Of a DNA stretch of 64,000 nt, positions 51,252 through 60,375 are shown one piece after another (positions within the stretch are counted from its first letter, which is position 1; each line of letters begins with the position of its first letter). The position numbers and the translations under genes were made by a program. Origin of the DNA: Niabella yanshanensis (lineage in GTDB: Bacteria > Bacteroidota > Bacteroidia > Chitinophagales > Chitinophagaceae); contig NZ_CP139960.1 in assembly GCF_034424215.1 (NCBI RefSeq), positions 558,001 through 622,000 of the forward strand. The letters run 5' to 3'. Below the pieces are notes generated by a model. The model ran no database searches, was not told the DNA's origin, and saw only the letters and a program-made list of their open reading frames with translations.

Positions 51252-54116
51252 CTAAAACACATTATCAATTTCCGGGCGACTATACTGTTCCTGCGCATCG
51301 CTTATTTTCGGCAAACCAAAGTAGAAATATAAGCGCCGTTTAACCGGTGCATTGAAAATTGTATTTTCACTTTGGGGGCCTAATGCTTTTGTATTAGGAC
51401 TTATATTTAAAGCGAGTTTGGTGCCCATTGCCGGTATAGCATCGAGAAAAGAGATATCTCCTTTAGGAAGTTCGGGGAAAGGCTTTGCACCGCTTAAACC
51501 GTAAAAGTTAAAAAGACGTACCGATAAATTTTCATCCTCACTGGCTACATAAAACCTTCCTTCTACCGTATTAAACTCCATCCAGGTAATATCACTAAAA
51601 TAACCTTTAAACTCAGGGTATACCACCGGTGAATACCCGGTATGTGTGTTATTAAAAAAGTTCTGCCATACGTTAATGGGCGTACCGTGCATACGGTTCT
51701 TCCATTGGCGATAAGGTCCTTTGCCCAACCATTTGGCTGCCAGCACAAAATTTTCGGGATAACTAAAACTTACGCCGGCAAAGGGATAAGCTCCTTCAAT
51801 TTGATACTCGTAGTCAAGTGACACCCAACCGTTCGCCTGCAGGGTCCATGTTATGGAGCGCATATTACCTTCGCAGGTGAAGATAGCAGAAGACTCCTTG
51901 CCGGTATTTTTAATAGCAACATTGGTAACCTTTGTATCGCCGTTCAGTAAAACAGGACCATTTTTGAAAGAAAGATTATCCATACCGGCTTTGGGATTTT
52001 TTATGCTTTCCAGCAAGCCTGTATTTTTATTGATGGTAACCTCTAGTCCATTATTCGTTAAGCTAATGAGTGAATCCATCTCTGTCGCCCGGGTAGGCTG
52101 TACTGCAAAATTCCAGATACCGGTCAGCAGATCATTATTCGTTTTTAGCTTCCAGCTCCATTGATACAATTCTTTGCCAAACCGGTCTTTGACTTTTAGA
52201 AGCAATGCATCGTAAGTACGAAAATTAGCAGGCAGGCTCAGTTGAAGCGGTCCTTTAGCCAAAGGCAGGATGGATGGGGCTTTCGAAAAACCAGTCTGCT
52301 CTACCGTATATCCGGTAAACACCATATCAAAGATACCGCGGAAATTAACTAATGCCCACTCATAAGTGCATTCGTTAAGGTTGGTGAAGTGATAACGATT
52401 TTCCAGTTCAACAACGCCATTAAAATTATGGGGTAATTCTTTCATCGATATTCTTACGGGGCTGAAAATCTCCCGCAATGCATAAAAGCTACCTTCTTTT
52501 TCGCGATGTGGGCCCAATATGCCGTCATTGGCATTCAAACCATTGGCATCAATAATATTACGCATGTCTGTACGTACCACACCCTCGTCTACAAAAGCCC
52601 ACAAGAAACCACCGCCGCTTCTTTTAGCATTCCAATGCAACTCCCAAAAGTCGTACATAGCAGAACCTGCGCCGCCATCATCCTGGGCATGCAGGAACTC
52701 AGTAGGCATATAAATCAGGCTGTCGTTTAAAATGCTTTGCGTACTGTAATAATCTTCGTAGTGATTACAATCTATACCATTAAAATCGTTGCCGGGGCGA
52801 TGATGCGGATGTATCACCGGGCGGCGTGAAAAATCCCAATTTGTGAATTCAGCATCTAATGCTCTATTCGTCCCCCCCTCGTTACCATTGGCCCAGAATA
52901 TAATAGAAGGATGATTCAGATCCCTGGTGACCAGCTCTTTTACCAGGGGTGTTCCTGCCTCTGTATTGTAGGCTTTTTGCCAGCCCGCTAACTCATTAAC
53001 TACATAAAGGCCCAACGAGTCGCACAGTTCCAGGAACCGTTTATCAGGAGGGTAATGAGAGCATCTCACCGCATTCATGTTCATTTCCTTAATTAGCTGA
53101 ACATCCAGTAATTGGAGACTATCATTCAGTGTTCGTCCGGTTTCGGGCCAGAAGCAATGACGGTTAACACCTTTCATTTTCACCTGAACATCATTTACAT
53201 AAATACCGTCCCCGGGTCGCACTTCTATAGTTCTGAATCCGAACTTCTCTTTTAGCTGGTAGATGGTTTTATTATTTTGTTTCAGGTAAACATGTGCGGT
53301 GTACAGGTTGGGCGTTTCGCTGGTCCATAGTTCCGGATTTTTTAAAGCAGATTGCAAAAGCACTGCAGAATCTCCTTTATTGACCCTGGCTGTTGTACTG
53401 GCAACTGTAATGCCTTTCGCATTTTTTATTTCGGTAACAATAGTGCCTTGCTGCAATAGATTTTTGGTATAGGCCATCATGCGAAAACTGCCGTCTGCTT
53501 TGGCGTCAATACCTACATAGTCGATATGTGCTTTATTAACCGCTTCCAGGTATACCGGTCTGAAAATGCCACCAAATACCCAATAGTCGGCTAATCTTTC
53601 CGCATTATTTACCGAAATGGTGGAAGACATTTTACTTACCTCTGCCTCCAGTAAATTATTACCGCCATAATGGAGCTGATCTGTGATATTGTACCGGAAT
53701 CGATAAAACGCTCCCTGGTGTTTGGCTCCCGCTGATTGACCGTTTATTTTAACCTCAGTGTCCGTCATGCTGCCTTCAAACACGATGAATATCTCTTTTC
53801 CTTTCCAGGAAGCGGGTACATGGAACCGGTGCCGGTATTTGCCTTTTTCATCAGCAAAGCGGAAGTTCTTTCCATAGGTTTTATAATCGCGCCCATAGTT
53901 ATAAGTGCCAAATCCCTGCTGCTCCCAGCAAGACGGGACCTGTATGGTCGTCCAATAGCCGCTGTTTCGTCCACCGGTACAAAAGAAGTCCCAGGCGACG
54001 GTATTATTGTTACCCGTGCCGGATAGGTATAACTTTTGTTTTTCCTGGGCAAAACCTGCCTGGCACATTAATGATACTATAAAATATATCAAAACGCAAC
54101 GGATGCTACAATTCAT
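51252..54116 (-). CDS. GH2-family glycoside hydrolase (beta-galactosidase-like), secreted
   Basis: A 954-residue enzyme. The signal peptide ends at FAQ (residues 22-24). A sugar-binding jelly-roll (about 45-190) with DYWVFGGIFRPVYL leads into Ig-like domains and the TIM barrel. The acid/base is Glu413 in FWANGNEGG and the likely nucleophile Glu473 in MPTEFLHA. A late beta-sandwich domain resembles the small-chain domain of LacZ-type enzymes. It is expected to release beta-galactose or a related sugar from oligosaccharides. It has no operon partner and lies opposite in orientation to the PL11 and sigma-factor genes. Confidence 0.9.
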   Translation of the reverse strand: MNCSIRCVLIYFIVSLMCQAGFAQEKQKLYLSGTGNNNTVAWDFFCTGGRNSGYWTTIQVPSCWEQQGFGTYNYGRDYKTYGKNFRFADEKGKYRHRFHVPASWKGKEIFIVFEGSMTDTEVKINGQSAGAKHQGAFYRFRYNITDQLHYGGNNLLEAEVSKMSSTISVNNAERLADYWVFGGIFRPVYLEAVNKAHIDYVGIDAKADGSFRMMAYTKNLLQQGTIVTEIKNAKGITVASTTARVNKGDSAVLLQSALKNPELWTSETPNLYTAHVYLKQNNKTIYQLKEKFGFRTIEVRPGDGIYVNDVQVKMKGVNRHCFWPETGRTLNDSLQLLDVQLIKEMNMNAVRCSHYPPDKRFLELCDSLGLYVVNELAGWQKAYNTEAGTPLVKELVTRDLNHPSIIFWANGNEGGTNRALDAEFTNWDFSRRPVIHPHHRPGNDFNGIDCNHYEDYYSTQSILNDSLIYMPTEFLHAQDDGGAGSAMYDFWELHWNAKRSGGGFLWAFVDEGVVRTDMRNIIDANGLNANDGILGPHREKEGSFYALREIFSPVRISMKELPHNFNGVVELENRYHFTNLNECTYEWALVNFRGIFDMVFTGYTVEQTGFSKAPSILPLAKGPLQLSLPANFRTYDALLLKVKDRFGKELYQWSWKLKTNNDLLTGIWNFAVQPTRATEMDSLISLTNNGLEVTINKNTGLLESIKNPKAGMDNLSFKNGPVLLNGDTKVTNVAIKNTGKESSAIFTCEGNMRSITWTLQANGWVSLDYEYQIEGAYPFAGVSFSYPENFVLAAKWLGKGPYRQWKNRMHGTPINVWQNFFNNTHTGYSPVVYPEFKGYFSDITWMEFNTVEGRFYVASEDENLSVRLFNFYGLSGAKPFPELPKGDISFLDAIPAMGTKLALNISPNTKALGPQSENTIFNAPVKRRLYFYFGLPKISDAQEQYSRPEIDNVF

Positions 54117-54453
54117 TTACAACATAATAAAAGTGATCGTATAGTGCGGCAAAGCAGTTATTTACTTTATTCAATATCCAGAGCCCACCTTAAAGGAGAG
54201 CCCAGCTTTCTTGCCACTTTCAGCGAACAATCGTTATCAATAATGGTCGCTTACAGGCTAAAGTAGATAAGGTTGGCAACTCAGCCATCCTGATGTATCC
54301 TGAACCCATCTCTTATAATGTTAAGGAATAGCAGAAGTTTAATTATAATAAAAACTAATATAATAAATTTTGATAAAGAGTCATTTTTTGTGTTTTCATT
54401 ACAAAATTTAACAATTATTAACTTTTTATTAAATCAATTTGTAATTTAGACGG
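54117..54453. other. 337-base divergent intergenic region
   Basis: Between the GH2 gene (minus) and the sigma factor gene (plus). AT-rich toward the sigma factor. No exact TAnnTTTG element or strong hairpin was recognised. Confidence 0.45.
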
Positions 54454-55056
54454 GTGGGGTACAAACTGGAACAAGACTATCTATTACAAAATGAGGTTTC
54501 ACAAGGCAATGAGCAGGCCTTTGCTATTTTGTTCGATCGCTATCATCAGCGCTTATTTCATTTTATTGTAAATCTGGTAAAGTCCAGGGAAGTGGCCGAA
54601 GAGTTGGTAATGGATGTATTTTTGAAGCTTTGGCTCTCCAGGGATATGATCAGCACTATTGAAAACTTTGATGGTTTCCTTTTCAAAATTGCATATAATA
54701 AAAGTATAGATTTTTTTCGCGCTGCCGCCAAAGACAAAACAGTGGCCGATATCATTTGGGAGCGGATACAGATTCCTGCCCAATCTTACGCGGACGCACC
54801 CTTGCTTATGCAGGAATACGAAACCAAGCTTCGCGAAGCTATTGATCTGCTTCCGCCAAAACGCAGGCAAGTATTTGACATGAGCAGAGAAGATGGTCTT
54901 TCTCACAACGAAATTGCGGATACCCTGGGTATTTCTAAAAATACAGTGGCCAATACTATAGTAGAGGCCAAACAATTTATAAAATCCTACCTCGAAAAGC
55001 ATTACGGCCTTGCAGGCCTTGTAGTGTTATTAGCTTACCTTCTGAAAGAAAAATAA
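54454..55056 (+). CDS. ECF-type RNA polymerase sigma factor
   Basis: A 200-residue sigma-70 family factor of the extracytoplasmic-function class. Region 2 (about residues 15-85) has EQAFAILFDRYHQRLFHFIV and VMDVFLKLWLSRD. Region 4 (about 120-180) has LPPKRRQVFDMSREDGLSHNEIADTLGISKNTV. A hydrophobic stretch ends the protein (LAGLVVLLAYLLKEK). The start is GTG at 54454, because the first in-frame ATG would remove region 2. An anti-sigma FecR gene and susC/susD follow, the typical set for controlled polysaccharide or nutrient uptake. Confidence 0.92.
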   Translation: MGYKLEQDYLLQNEVSQGNEQAFAILFDRYHQRLFHFIVNLVKSREVAEELVMDVFLKLWLSRDMISTIENFDGFLFKIAYNKSIDFFRAAAKDKTVADIIWERIQIPAQSYADAPLLMQEYETKLREAIDLLPPKRRQVFDMSREDGLSHNEIADTLGISKNTVANTIVEAKQFIKSYLEKHYGLAGLVVLLAYLLKEK

Positions 55057-55129
55057 TTTTTTTTCAGGGGTAGTAGTAGCCGGTTATTCTTTCGTTATTT
55101 ATGATAAGCGGCGTCAGTTGCTTTAAAAA

Positions 55130-56341
55130 ATGGAGCATAATAAGGATACATATTTCACCGTACTTATAGATAGGTATATGAATAATACCTGTTCCAGGGA
55201 AGAAATGGATGAAGTGCTGATGCTCGCCGAAAAAGATCCTCAGAAACTCTACGGGGCACTGAAAGAACATTGGCAGGGGCTGCAACCGGCAAAGAACGGA
55301 GAAATATTATCAGTTGCTCCTGTTTTTGATCAGGCTGCAAGTATAGAAGAGGCAGCTCATGCACAAACGCAGCAAGATACCGGGAGCGACGTTGATCTAC
55401 GACGCAAAAAAATTGGGCGGAGATATCGGATGAGCATAGCAGCAATAGCCGTCATTACAATAGGAATAGCCGCGTACTTTCTGAATCATCAATCTGCTGA
55501 TAGGGCAGTGGCTCAGCGGCAAGTAGTTGCAGATGTGGCTGCGCCAGCCGGAACTAAAGCCACAGTACGCCTGGCCAATGGACAGACAATCGTTCTTGAC
55601 AGTTTATTGTCTGGTACTTTAGCGGTTCAGGAAGATGCTAAATTAATAAAGAACGCTGACGGGCAATTGGTTTATGAAGCTCAAGCTGATCCGGCAGATC
55701 ATACACCTGTTTATAATACACTGGACAATCCAAAAGGCAGTCGCGTAGTGGATATGACCCTGGCAGATGGTACGCATGTATGGTTGAATGCCGGATCGTC
55801 CATCACTTTTCCTGTAGCGTTTACCGGCAGTGAAAGAAGGATACAGTTAAAAGGGGAGGCTTATTTAGATGTGAGCCACAATATGGCCAGACCTTTTATT
55901 GTGCAAACAGGAGACCTGATGATACGGGTATTGGGCACCGGATTTAATGTGGATGCTTACGGGGGAACAGAGCCGGTTAAAGTAACTTTATTAAAAGGGG
56001 CTGTAAAGCTTTCTAACAAAAACACAAGCAGCCTGCTGAAGCCCGGCCAGCAGGCCAGTGTAAAAGAACAAATAAGCGTCAGCAATAATGTAGACATGGA
56101 TAATGTGCTGGCCTGGAAGAATAATAAGTTCATATTTGATAACAGTACTATACAACAAATAATGCGGCAATTGGAACGTTGGTATGATATTGAAGTAGTG
56201 TACCAGGGAGTACCAACCACCGAAGCATTTATAGGCTCAATATCAAGAGATGTAAAGCTTTCACAAATACTCTCATTGTTATCCGAAACTAATGCAGTGC
56301 ATTTTGAACAACAGGGAAAAAAAGTGATAGTAAAACGATAG
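55130..56341 (+). CDS. FecR-type anti-sigma factor
   Basis: A 403-residue inner-membrane regulator. The cytoplasmic N-terminus (about 1-95) should bind the sigma factor. A transmembrane helix lies at about 104-121 (MSIAAIAVITIGIAAYFL). The periplasmic FecR domain (about 190-300) has VVDMTLADGTHVWLNAGSSITFP and LKGEAYLDVSHN, and a C-terminal domain (FIGSISRDVKLSQILSLL) resembles STN and should contact the receptor. The gene is 73 bases after the sigma factor gene. The signal would run from SusC through FecR to the sigma factor. Confidence 0.93.
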   Translation: MEHNKDTYFTVLIDRYMNNTCSREEMDEVLMLAEKDPQKLYGALKEHWQGLQPAKNGEILSVAPVFDQAASIEEAAHAQTQQDTGSDVDLRRKKIGRRYRMSIAAIAVITIGIAAYFLNHQSADRAVAQRQVVADVAAPAGTKATVRLANGQTIVLDSLLSGTLAVQEDAKLIKNADGQLVYEAQADPADHTPVYNTLDNPKGSRVVDMTLADGTHVWLNAGSSITFPVAFTGSERRIQLKGEAYLDVSHNMARPFIVQTGDLMIRVLGTGFNVDAYGGTEPVKVTLLKGAVKLSNKNTSSLLKPGQQASVKEQISVSNNVDMDNVLAWKNNKFIFDNSTIQQIMRQLERWYDIEVVYQGVPTTEAFIGSISRDVKLSQILSLLSETNAVHFEQQGKKVIVKR

Positions 56342-56498
56342 GCAGTGCGGTACACCAGGCCGAAGTGTAATATAAAATGAGATGAACCAATATTGCGGCC
56401 CTGCTATTCCGGATTACGATCCGTTATAATACAGTGTCAGCAAGCATTAGAGGGAGCTGTAGCGTTTTCATGAAAATAAAAAGGAAGAAAAATAATAT

Positions 56499-56517
56499 GT
56501 CTACTATTTTGGTAGAC
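56499..56517. promoter_or_regulatory. Inverted repeat around the -33 box of susC
   Basis: GTCTAC at 56499-56504 and GTAGAC at 56512-56517 are exact complements with a 7-base spacer that contains the -33 TTTG. A regulator binding this palindrome would cover the promoter. Confidence 0.4.
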
Positions 56518-56538
56518 TAAACAATAATAATATATTTG
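56508..56538 (+). promoter_or_regulatory. Promoter of susC
   Basis: TTTG at 56508-56511, a 19-base spacer and TATATTTG at 56531-56538 match the Bacteroidota consensus exactly. Transcription would start near 56545. A TTTGCA/TGCAAA repeat (56535-56540 and 56550-56555) spans the start. Confidence 0.6.
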
Positions 56539-56785
56539 CATTGTCAAATTGCAAACAATACAACTAAACTTAAAGCAGGGTAGGCCCACAAAGCTTTTAT
56601 ATAAATTTTGACAACCAGCCCTTACTTCATAGGGAAGGATTCATAAAGAAAATTGACCAGGATAGTACACATCTGTTCAAACGGGTGCATCCAGCAAACA
56701 ATTATACAGCACAACCTTGTTAACTATACCCCTTGGTGTATGGTAACGGGAGCTCAACGCAGATAATATCATTAATAAAAATATA

Positions 56786-56810
56786 GCCGGCATGTTACGA
56801 GCATGCCGGC
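56786..56810. promoter_or_regulatory. Hairpin in the susC leader
   Basis: A 9-bp perfect GC-rich stem (GCCGGCATG / CATGCCGGC) with a 7-base loop, 69 bases before the first start codon. The tract after it on the plus strand is only weakly U-rich, whereas the minus strand gives TATATTTTTATTA, so it could end an antisense RNA or attenuate susC. Confidence 0.5.
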
Positions 56811-56878
56811 CTTGGATCAGTTTCTAAAAAATTAAATAACGGCTAATTACTTATTTATTAAAAACCAACTGCAAAAGT

Positions 56879-59800
56879 ATGATTTTTCTAACACGCGGTA
56901 ATGGGCGGTATACTGCCACGACCCTGGTATGTCGAAGACGTCTCATTACGCTTAAAGTTCTGCAAAGAATGAAATTGACAATTCTGCTGCTGACAGCTGT
57001 TTTTCTGCAGGTATCGGCAAATGGTATTTCTCAAAACATTAACCTCCGGGTAAAAAATGTACCCCTGGAACAGGTTTTTAAATCGATCGAACAGCAAACA
57101 GGCTATGGTTTTTTATACACAACCAAAACCATGCAGGGCGCCGAAAAGGTAAGTCTCAACTGGAAAAATATTCCGTTACAACAAGCGCTGCAGCAGTTGC
57201 TCCGGAACCAGGGGATGAGTTTCAGCATTCCTGCCGGCGGCAATACGATCGTTATCAAGAAACAGGGAAAAGTTACAGAACCCGCATCGGTGCCAGTTAT
57301 TCAACCTGCTGCTATAGCGCCTCCGGTGCAACAGTTTGTTGAAATAAAAGGTATTGTAAAAAGCGAAGATTCGGGTGAGCCGTTAATAGGCGCTACTGTA
57401 ACAATTAAAGGTACCAAAACGGCGACTCTTACTGATATTAAGGGTGAATTTGCGATCAGTGCAACTCCGGGCACCATATTAGTTATTACTTATGTTGGAT
57501 TTGTTGACAGGGAAATCACGGTTAGAAAATCCGACTTCTATGAAGTAAAATTAACGACCAGCCCCAACTCGGTTAATGAAACAGTTGTTACCGGGGTTTA
57601 CGTCAGACCTAAATCTAACTTTACCGGCGCTTCCAGTTCTTTTACTTCAGAAGATATTTCGCGCGTAAGCAACTCCAATATACTGAATGCACTTCAATCA
57701 CTTGATCCTTCTTTCCAGTTAATGGAGAACCTGAACCTGGGTTCTAACCCCAATGTGTTGCCGGATGTAGTATTGCGAAGTGGTAACAGTTTAATAGATC
57801 TGGGAGGTAATTCAACAGTTCCATTCGATTATGCCAACGGCGCCAATACACCGCTCTTTATACTGGATGGTTTTGAAGTGCCGCTACAGCGTATCAATGA
57901 CCTGGATATGAATCGTATAGCTAAAGTAGATATCCTGAAAGATGCCGCCGCTACTTCAATTTATGGTTCCCGGGCCGCCAATGGCGTAATTGTAATTGAA
58001 ACCGTCCGACCTAAAGAGGGAAAGTTAAGAGTGTCTTACATTGGTAACGTTTCTGCCGAAATTCCTGATCTGTCGAGTTATAACCTCTTAAATGCCAGGG
58101 AAAAGTTTGACCTTGAAAATAAAATTGATGCCTACTCATTTTACGACTGGAATTTCAGGGACGAGCAGCTAGGATTTTTTTATAACCAAAGACTGGCTGC
58201 AATTGAAAGAGGAGTCAATACAGACTGGATCTCTCAGCCGGTGCAAACGGGTATCGGAACCAAACATGCTGTTTATGTTGAAGGAGGAGCTAACGACGCA
58301 TTATACGGCGTTAACCTTAGCTACAACCGTATCACCGGTGCAATGAAAGGCTCTGACCGTCAACTTATTTCGGGGAATACCTTCCTTTCTTACCGGGTTA
58401 AAAAATTTCAGTTCAGGAACGACCTGACCGTTAATGCTAACACCGCCAATAATTCGCCCTATGGCTCATTTACTCAATACACGCGGTTAAATCCTTACTG
58501 GACGCCCTACGACAGCGTTGGAAACCTGAAAGTGTATCTTGAAGATATAAGGGATAACGCAGGTAACCGGCTTACCAATTTTGACCAGTATGACAATCTG
58601 GATGGCTGGCCGTTGGGCAGGGCCACCAACCCGCTATATAATGCTTCATTAAATATAGTGGATAAAAAGACCTATCAAAATCTGGTTAACAATTTCTCTG
58701 CTCAATGGCAGGCTGCACAATGGCTCCGCTTCACCGGCCGTTTTGCCTACCAGTACCAGGCGGACGAAAGCGATATCTTTCTTCCTGCACAGCATACGTC
58801 TTTTGTATCGCGGCCTACATTTGAAAAAGGTTCCTATACAAAGGGATATGGTAAGAAGCAAAGTATGGAAGGTATGATAACCGCTGACATGAATAAGCTG
58901 ATTGGTCAGCACCAGTTTTTTGCTACACTGGGAACTAACCTTCAGCAACTCAAATACAATACAGAAACTTTCCGGGTGGAAGGCTTCCCCAATCCGAGGC
59001 TGGATCAATTGGTACTGGGTAACCGTTTCCCACAGGATAGTAAACCAACGGGCACGGAAAGCCTCACAAGGTTGTTCGGGTTACTGAGCAATTTGAGCTA
59101 CTCTTATGACAATCGGTATTTGCTGGACTTTTCATTCAGAACTGACGGCTCTTCGCAGTTCGGTTCACTGAAACGTTTCGCCCCGTTCTGGTCTGCAGGT
59201 GCCGGCTGGAACATCCACAATGAAACGCTCGTCAAAGAGCTCGGATTTGTTGATCGCCTGAAGCTACGTTACTCTTTTGGTTACACCGGTTCGCAGAACT
59301 TTGAAAGCTATAAAGCTATATCCACTAGCCAGTATTACACATCAAGTGACTACAGAGGTGTGATCGGCACCTACCTCCTGGGCTTTGGTAACGACGCACT
59401 GGCCTGGCAAAAAACAGCAAAGAGCAACTTCGGCGCAGACATATCATTATTTAAAAAGCTGGATATTACCGGTAACTACTTCATAGAAAAAACACAGGGC
59501 AGTATTGCCACGATCTCAACAGCTCCATCTACCGGTTTTGCCTCTTATGCGGAGAATATGGGAGATGTAGTAGGACGTGGCTGGGAGCTGTACCTGCGAT
59601 ACAACATTCTTAATAATAATGTAAAGCGTAATAACTTATCTGTTTTTGCCAACCTGTTTTCAGTAAAGAATAAAATTGAAAAAGTTTCCAGCACCATCGC
59701 TGCAATGAATGCAAGAGCCGATACCGCAAGATCGAGCAGACCGATTACCCGGTACGCCGAAGGGCAAAGTACATCAGCCATCTGGGCAGTACCTTCATTA

Positions 59801-60355
59801 GGTATAGACCCTGCTACAGGCTACGAGATCTTCGTTAAAAAAGATGGCAGCCTGAGCAATATCTATGATCCGCGCGACCAGGTAATTATCGGAGACAGCA
59901 GGCCCAAAATAGAAGGAACCTTTGGTACGAGCCTGGAGTTAAATGGTATTGGATTCAACGTATTTTTCCGGTTCCGTTATGGTGGACAAGCTTACAACCA
60001 AACATTGGTGGAACGTGTAGAGAATGTGGCTGCAGCTTACTATAATGTAGACCGAAGAGTATATGAGGATCGTTGGCAGCAACCCGGTGATGTAACGTTT
60101 TTTAAAGGCCAGGCGATTACCGAGCCAACCTATACCACTTCTCGTTTTGTACAAGATGATAACCTGATGGCATTGGAAAACCTGACAATGTATTACCGGT
60201 TCTCCGACGATTTAAATAAGAAACTGGGATTGGAAAATACAAGGATCAGCTTTTTTACTTCTGATGTATTCCGTGTTTCAAGTATCAGGAGAGAACGTGG
60301 CCTGGACTATCCTTTTGCAAAAACATTCAGCCTGCAGATTCAAACCTCATTCTAA
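56879..60355 (+). CDS. SusC-like TonB-dependent receptor with STN domain
   Basis: A 1158-residue outer-membrane importer. After the signal sequence (MKLTILLLTAVFLQVSANG, preceded by about 30 residues common in this class) comes an STN domain (about 50-130; NINLRVKNVPLEQVFKSIEQ), which talks to FecR. A carboxypeptidase-regulatory-like domain follows (about 155-230), then the plug, with LFILDGFEVPLQRI and IAKVDILKDAAATSIYGSRAANG, and the barrel. The protein ends in FSLQIQTSF. The start could also be the Met at 56969. It forms the transport pair with SusD, which starts 20 bases downstream. The substrate cannot be read from sequence. Confidence 0.93.
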   Translation: MIFLTRGNGRYTATTLVCRRRLITLKVLQRMKLTILLLTAVFLQVSANGISQNINLRVKNVPLEQVFKSIEQQTGYGFLYTTKTMQGAEKVSLNWKNIPLQQALQQLLRNQGMSFSIPAGGNTIVIKKQGKVTEPASVPVIQPAAIAPPVQQFVEIKGIVKSEDSGEPLIGATVTIKGTKTATLTDIKGEFAISATPGTILVITYVGFVDREITVRKSDFYEVKLTTSPNSVNETVVTGVYVRPKSNFTGASSSFTSEDISRVSNSNILNALQSLDPSFQLMENLNLGSNPNVLPDVVLRSGNSLIDLGGNSTVPFDYANGANTPLFILDGFEVPLQRINDLDMNRIAKVDILKDAAATSIYGSRAANGVIVIETVRPKEGKLRVSYIGNVSAEIPDLSSYNLLNAREKFDLENKIDAYSFYDWNFRDEQLGFFYNQRLAAIERGVNTDWISQPVQTGIGTKHAVYVEGGANDALYGVNLSYNRITGAMKGSDRQLISGNTFLSYRVKKFQFRNDLTVNANTANNSPYGSFTQYTRLNPYWTPYDSVGNLKVYLEDIRDNAGNRLTNFDQYDNLDGWPLGRATNPLYNASLNIVDKKTYQNLVNNFSAQWQAAQWLRFTGRFAYQYQADESDIFLPAQHTSFVSRPTFEKGSYTKGYGKKQSMEGMITADMNKLIGQHQFFATLGTNLQQLKYNTETFRVEGFPNPRLDQLVLGNRFPQDSKPTGTESLTRLFGLLSNLSYSYDNRYLLDFSFRTDGSSQFGSLKRFAPFWSAGAGWNIHNETLVKELGFVDRLKLRYSFGYTGSQNFESYKAISTSQYYTSSDYRGVIGTYLLGFGNDALAWQKTAKSNFGADISLFKKLDITGNYFIEKTQGSIATISTAPSTGFASYAENMGDVVGRGWELYLRYNILNNNVKRNNLSVFANLFSVKNKIEKVSSTIAAMNARADTARSSRPITRYAEGQSTSAIWAVPSLGIDPATGYEIFVKKDGSLSNIYDPRDQVIIGDSRPKIEGTFGTSLELNGIGFNVFFRFRYGGQAYNQTLVERVENVAAAYYNVDRRVYEDRWQQPGDVTFFKGQAITEPTYTTSRFVQDDNLMALENLTMYYRFSDDLNKKLGLENTRISFFTSDVFRVSSIRRERGLDYPFAKTFSLQIQTSF

Positions 60356-60375
60356 CATTATAATAAATTTTTACA

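Larger units (their letters stand above)
56342..56878 (+). promoter_or_regulatory. 537-base fecR-susC intergenic region with promoter and long leader
   Basis: The promoter is at 56508-56538, so the susC transcript would have a leader of about 330 bases. The leader contains a 9-bp hairpin (56786-56810). No coding sequence is apparent. The length suggests regulation at RNA level, which is an inference. Confidence 0.5.
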
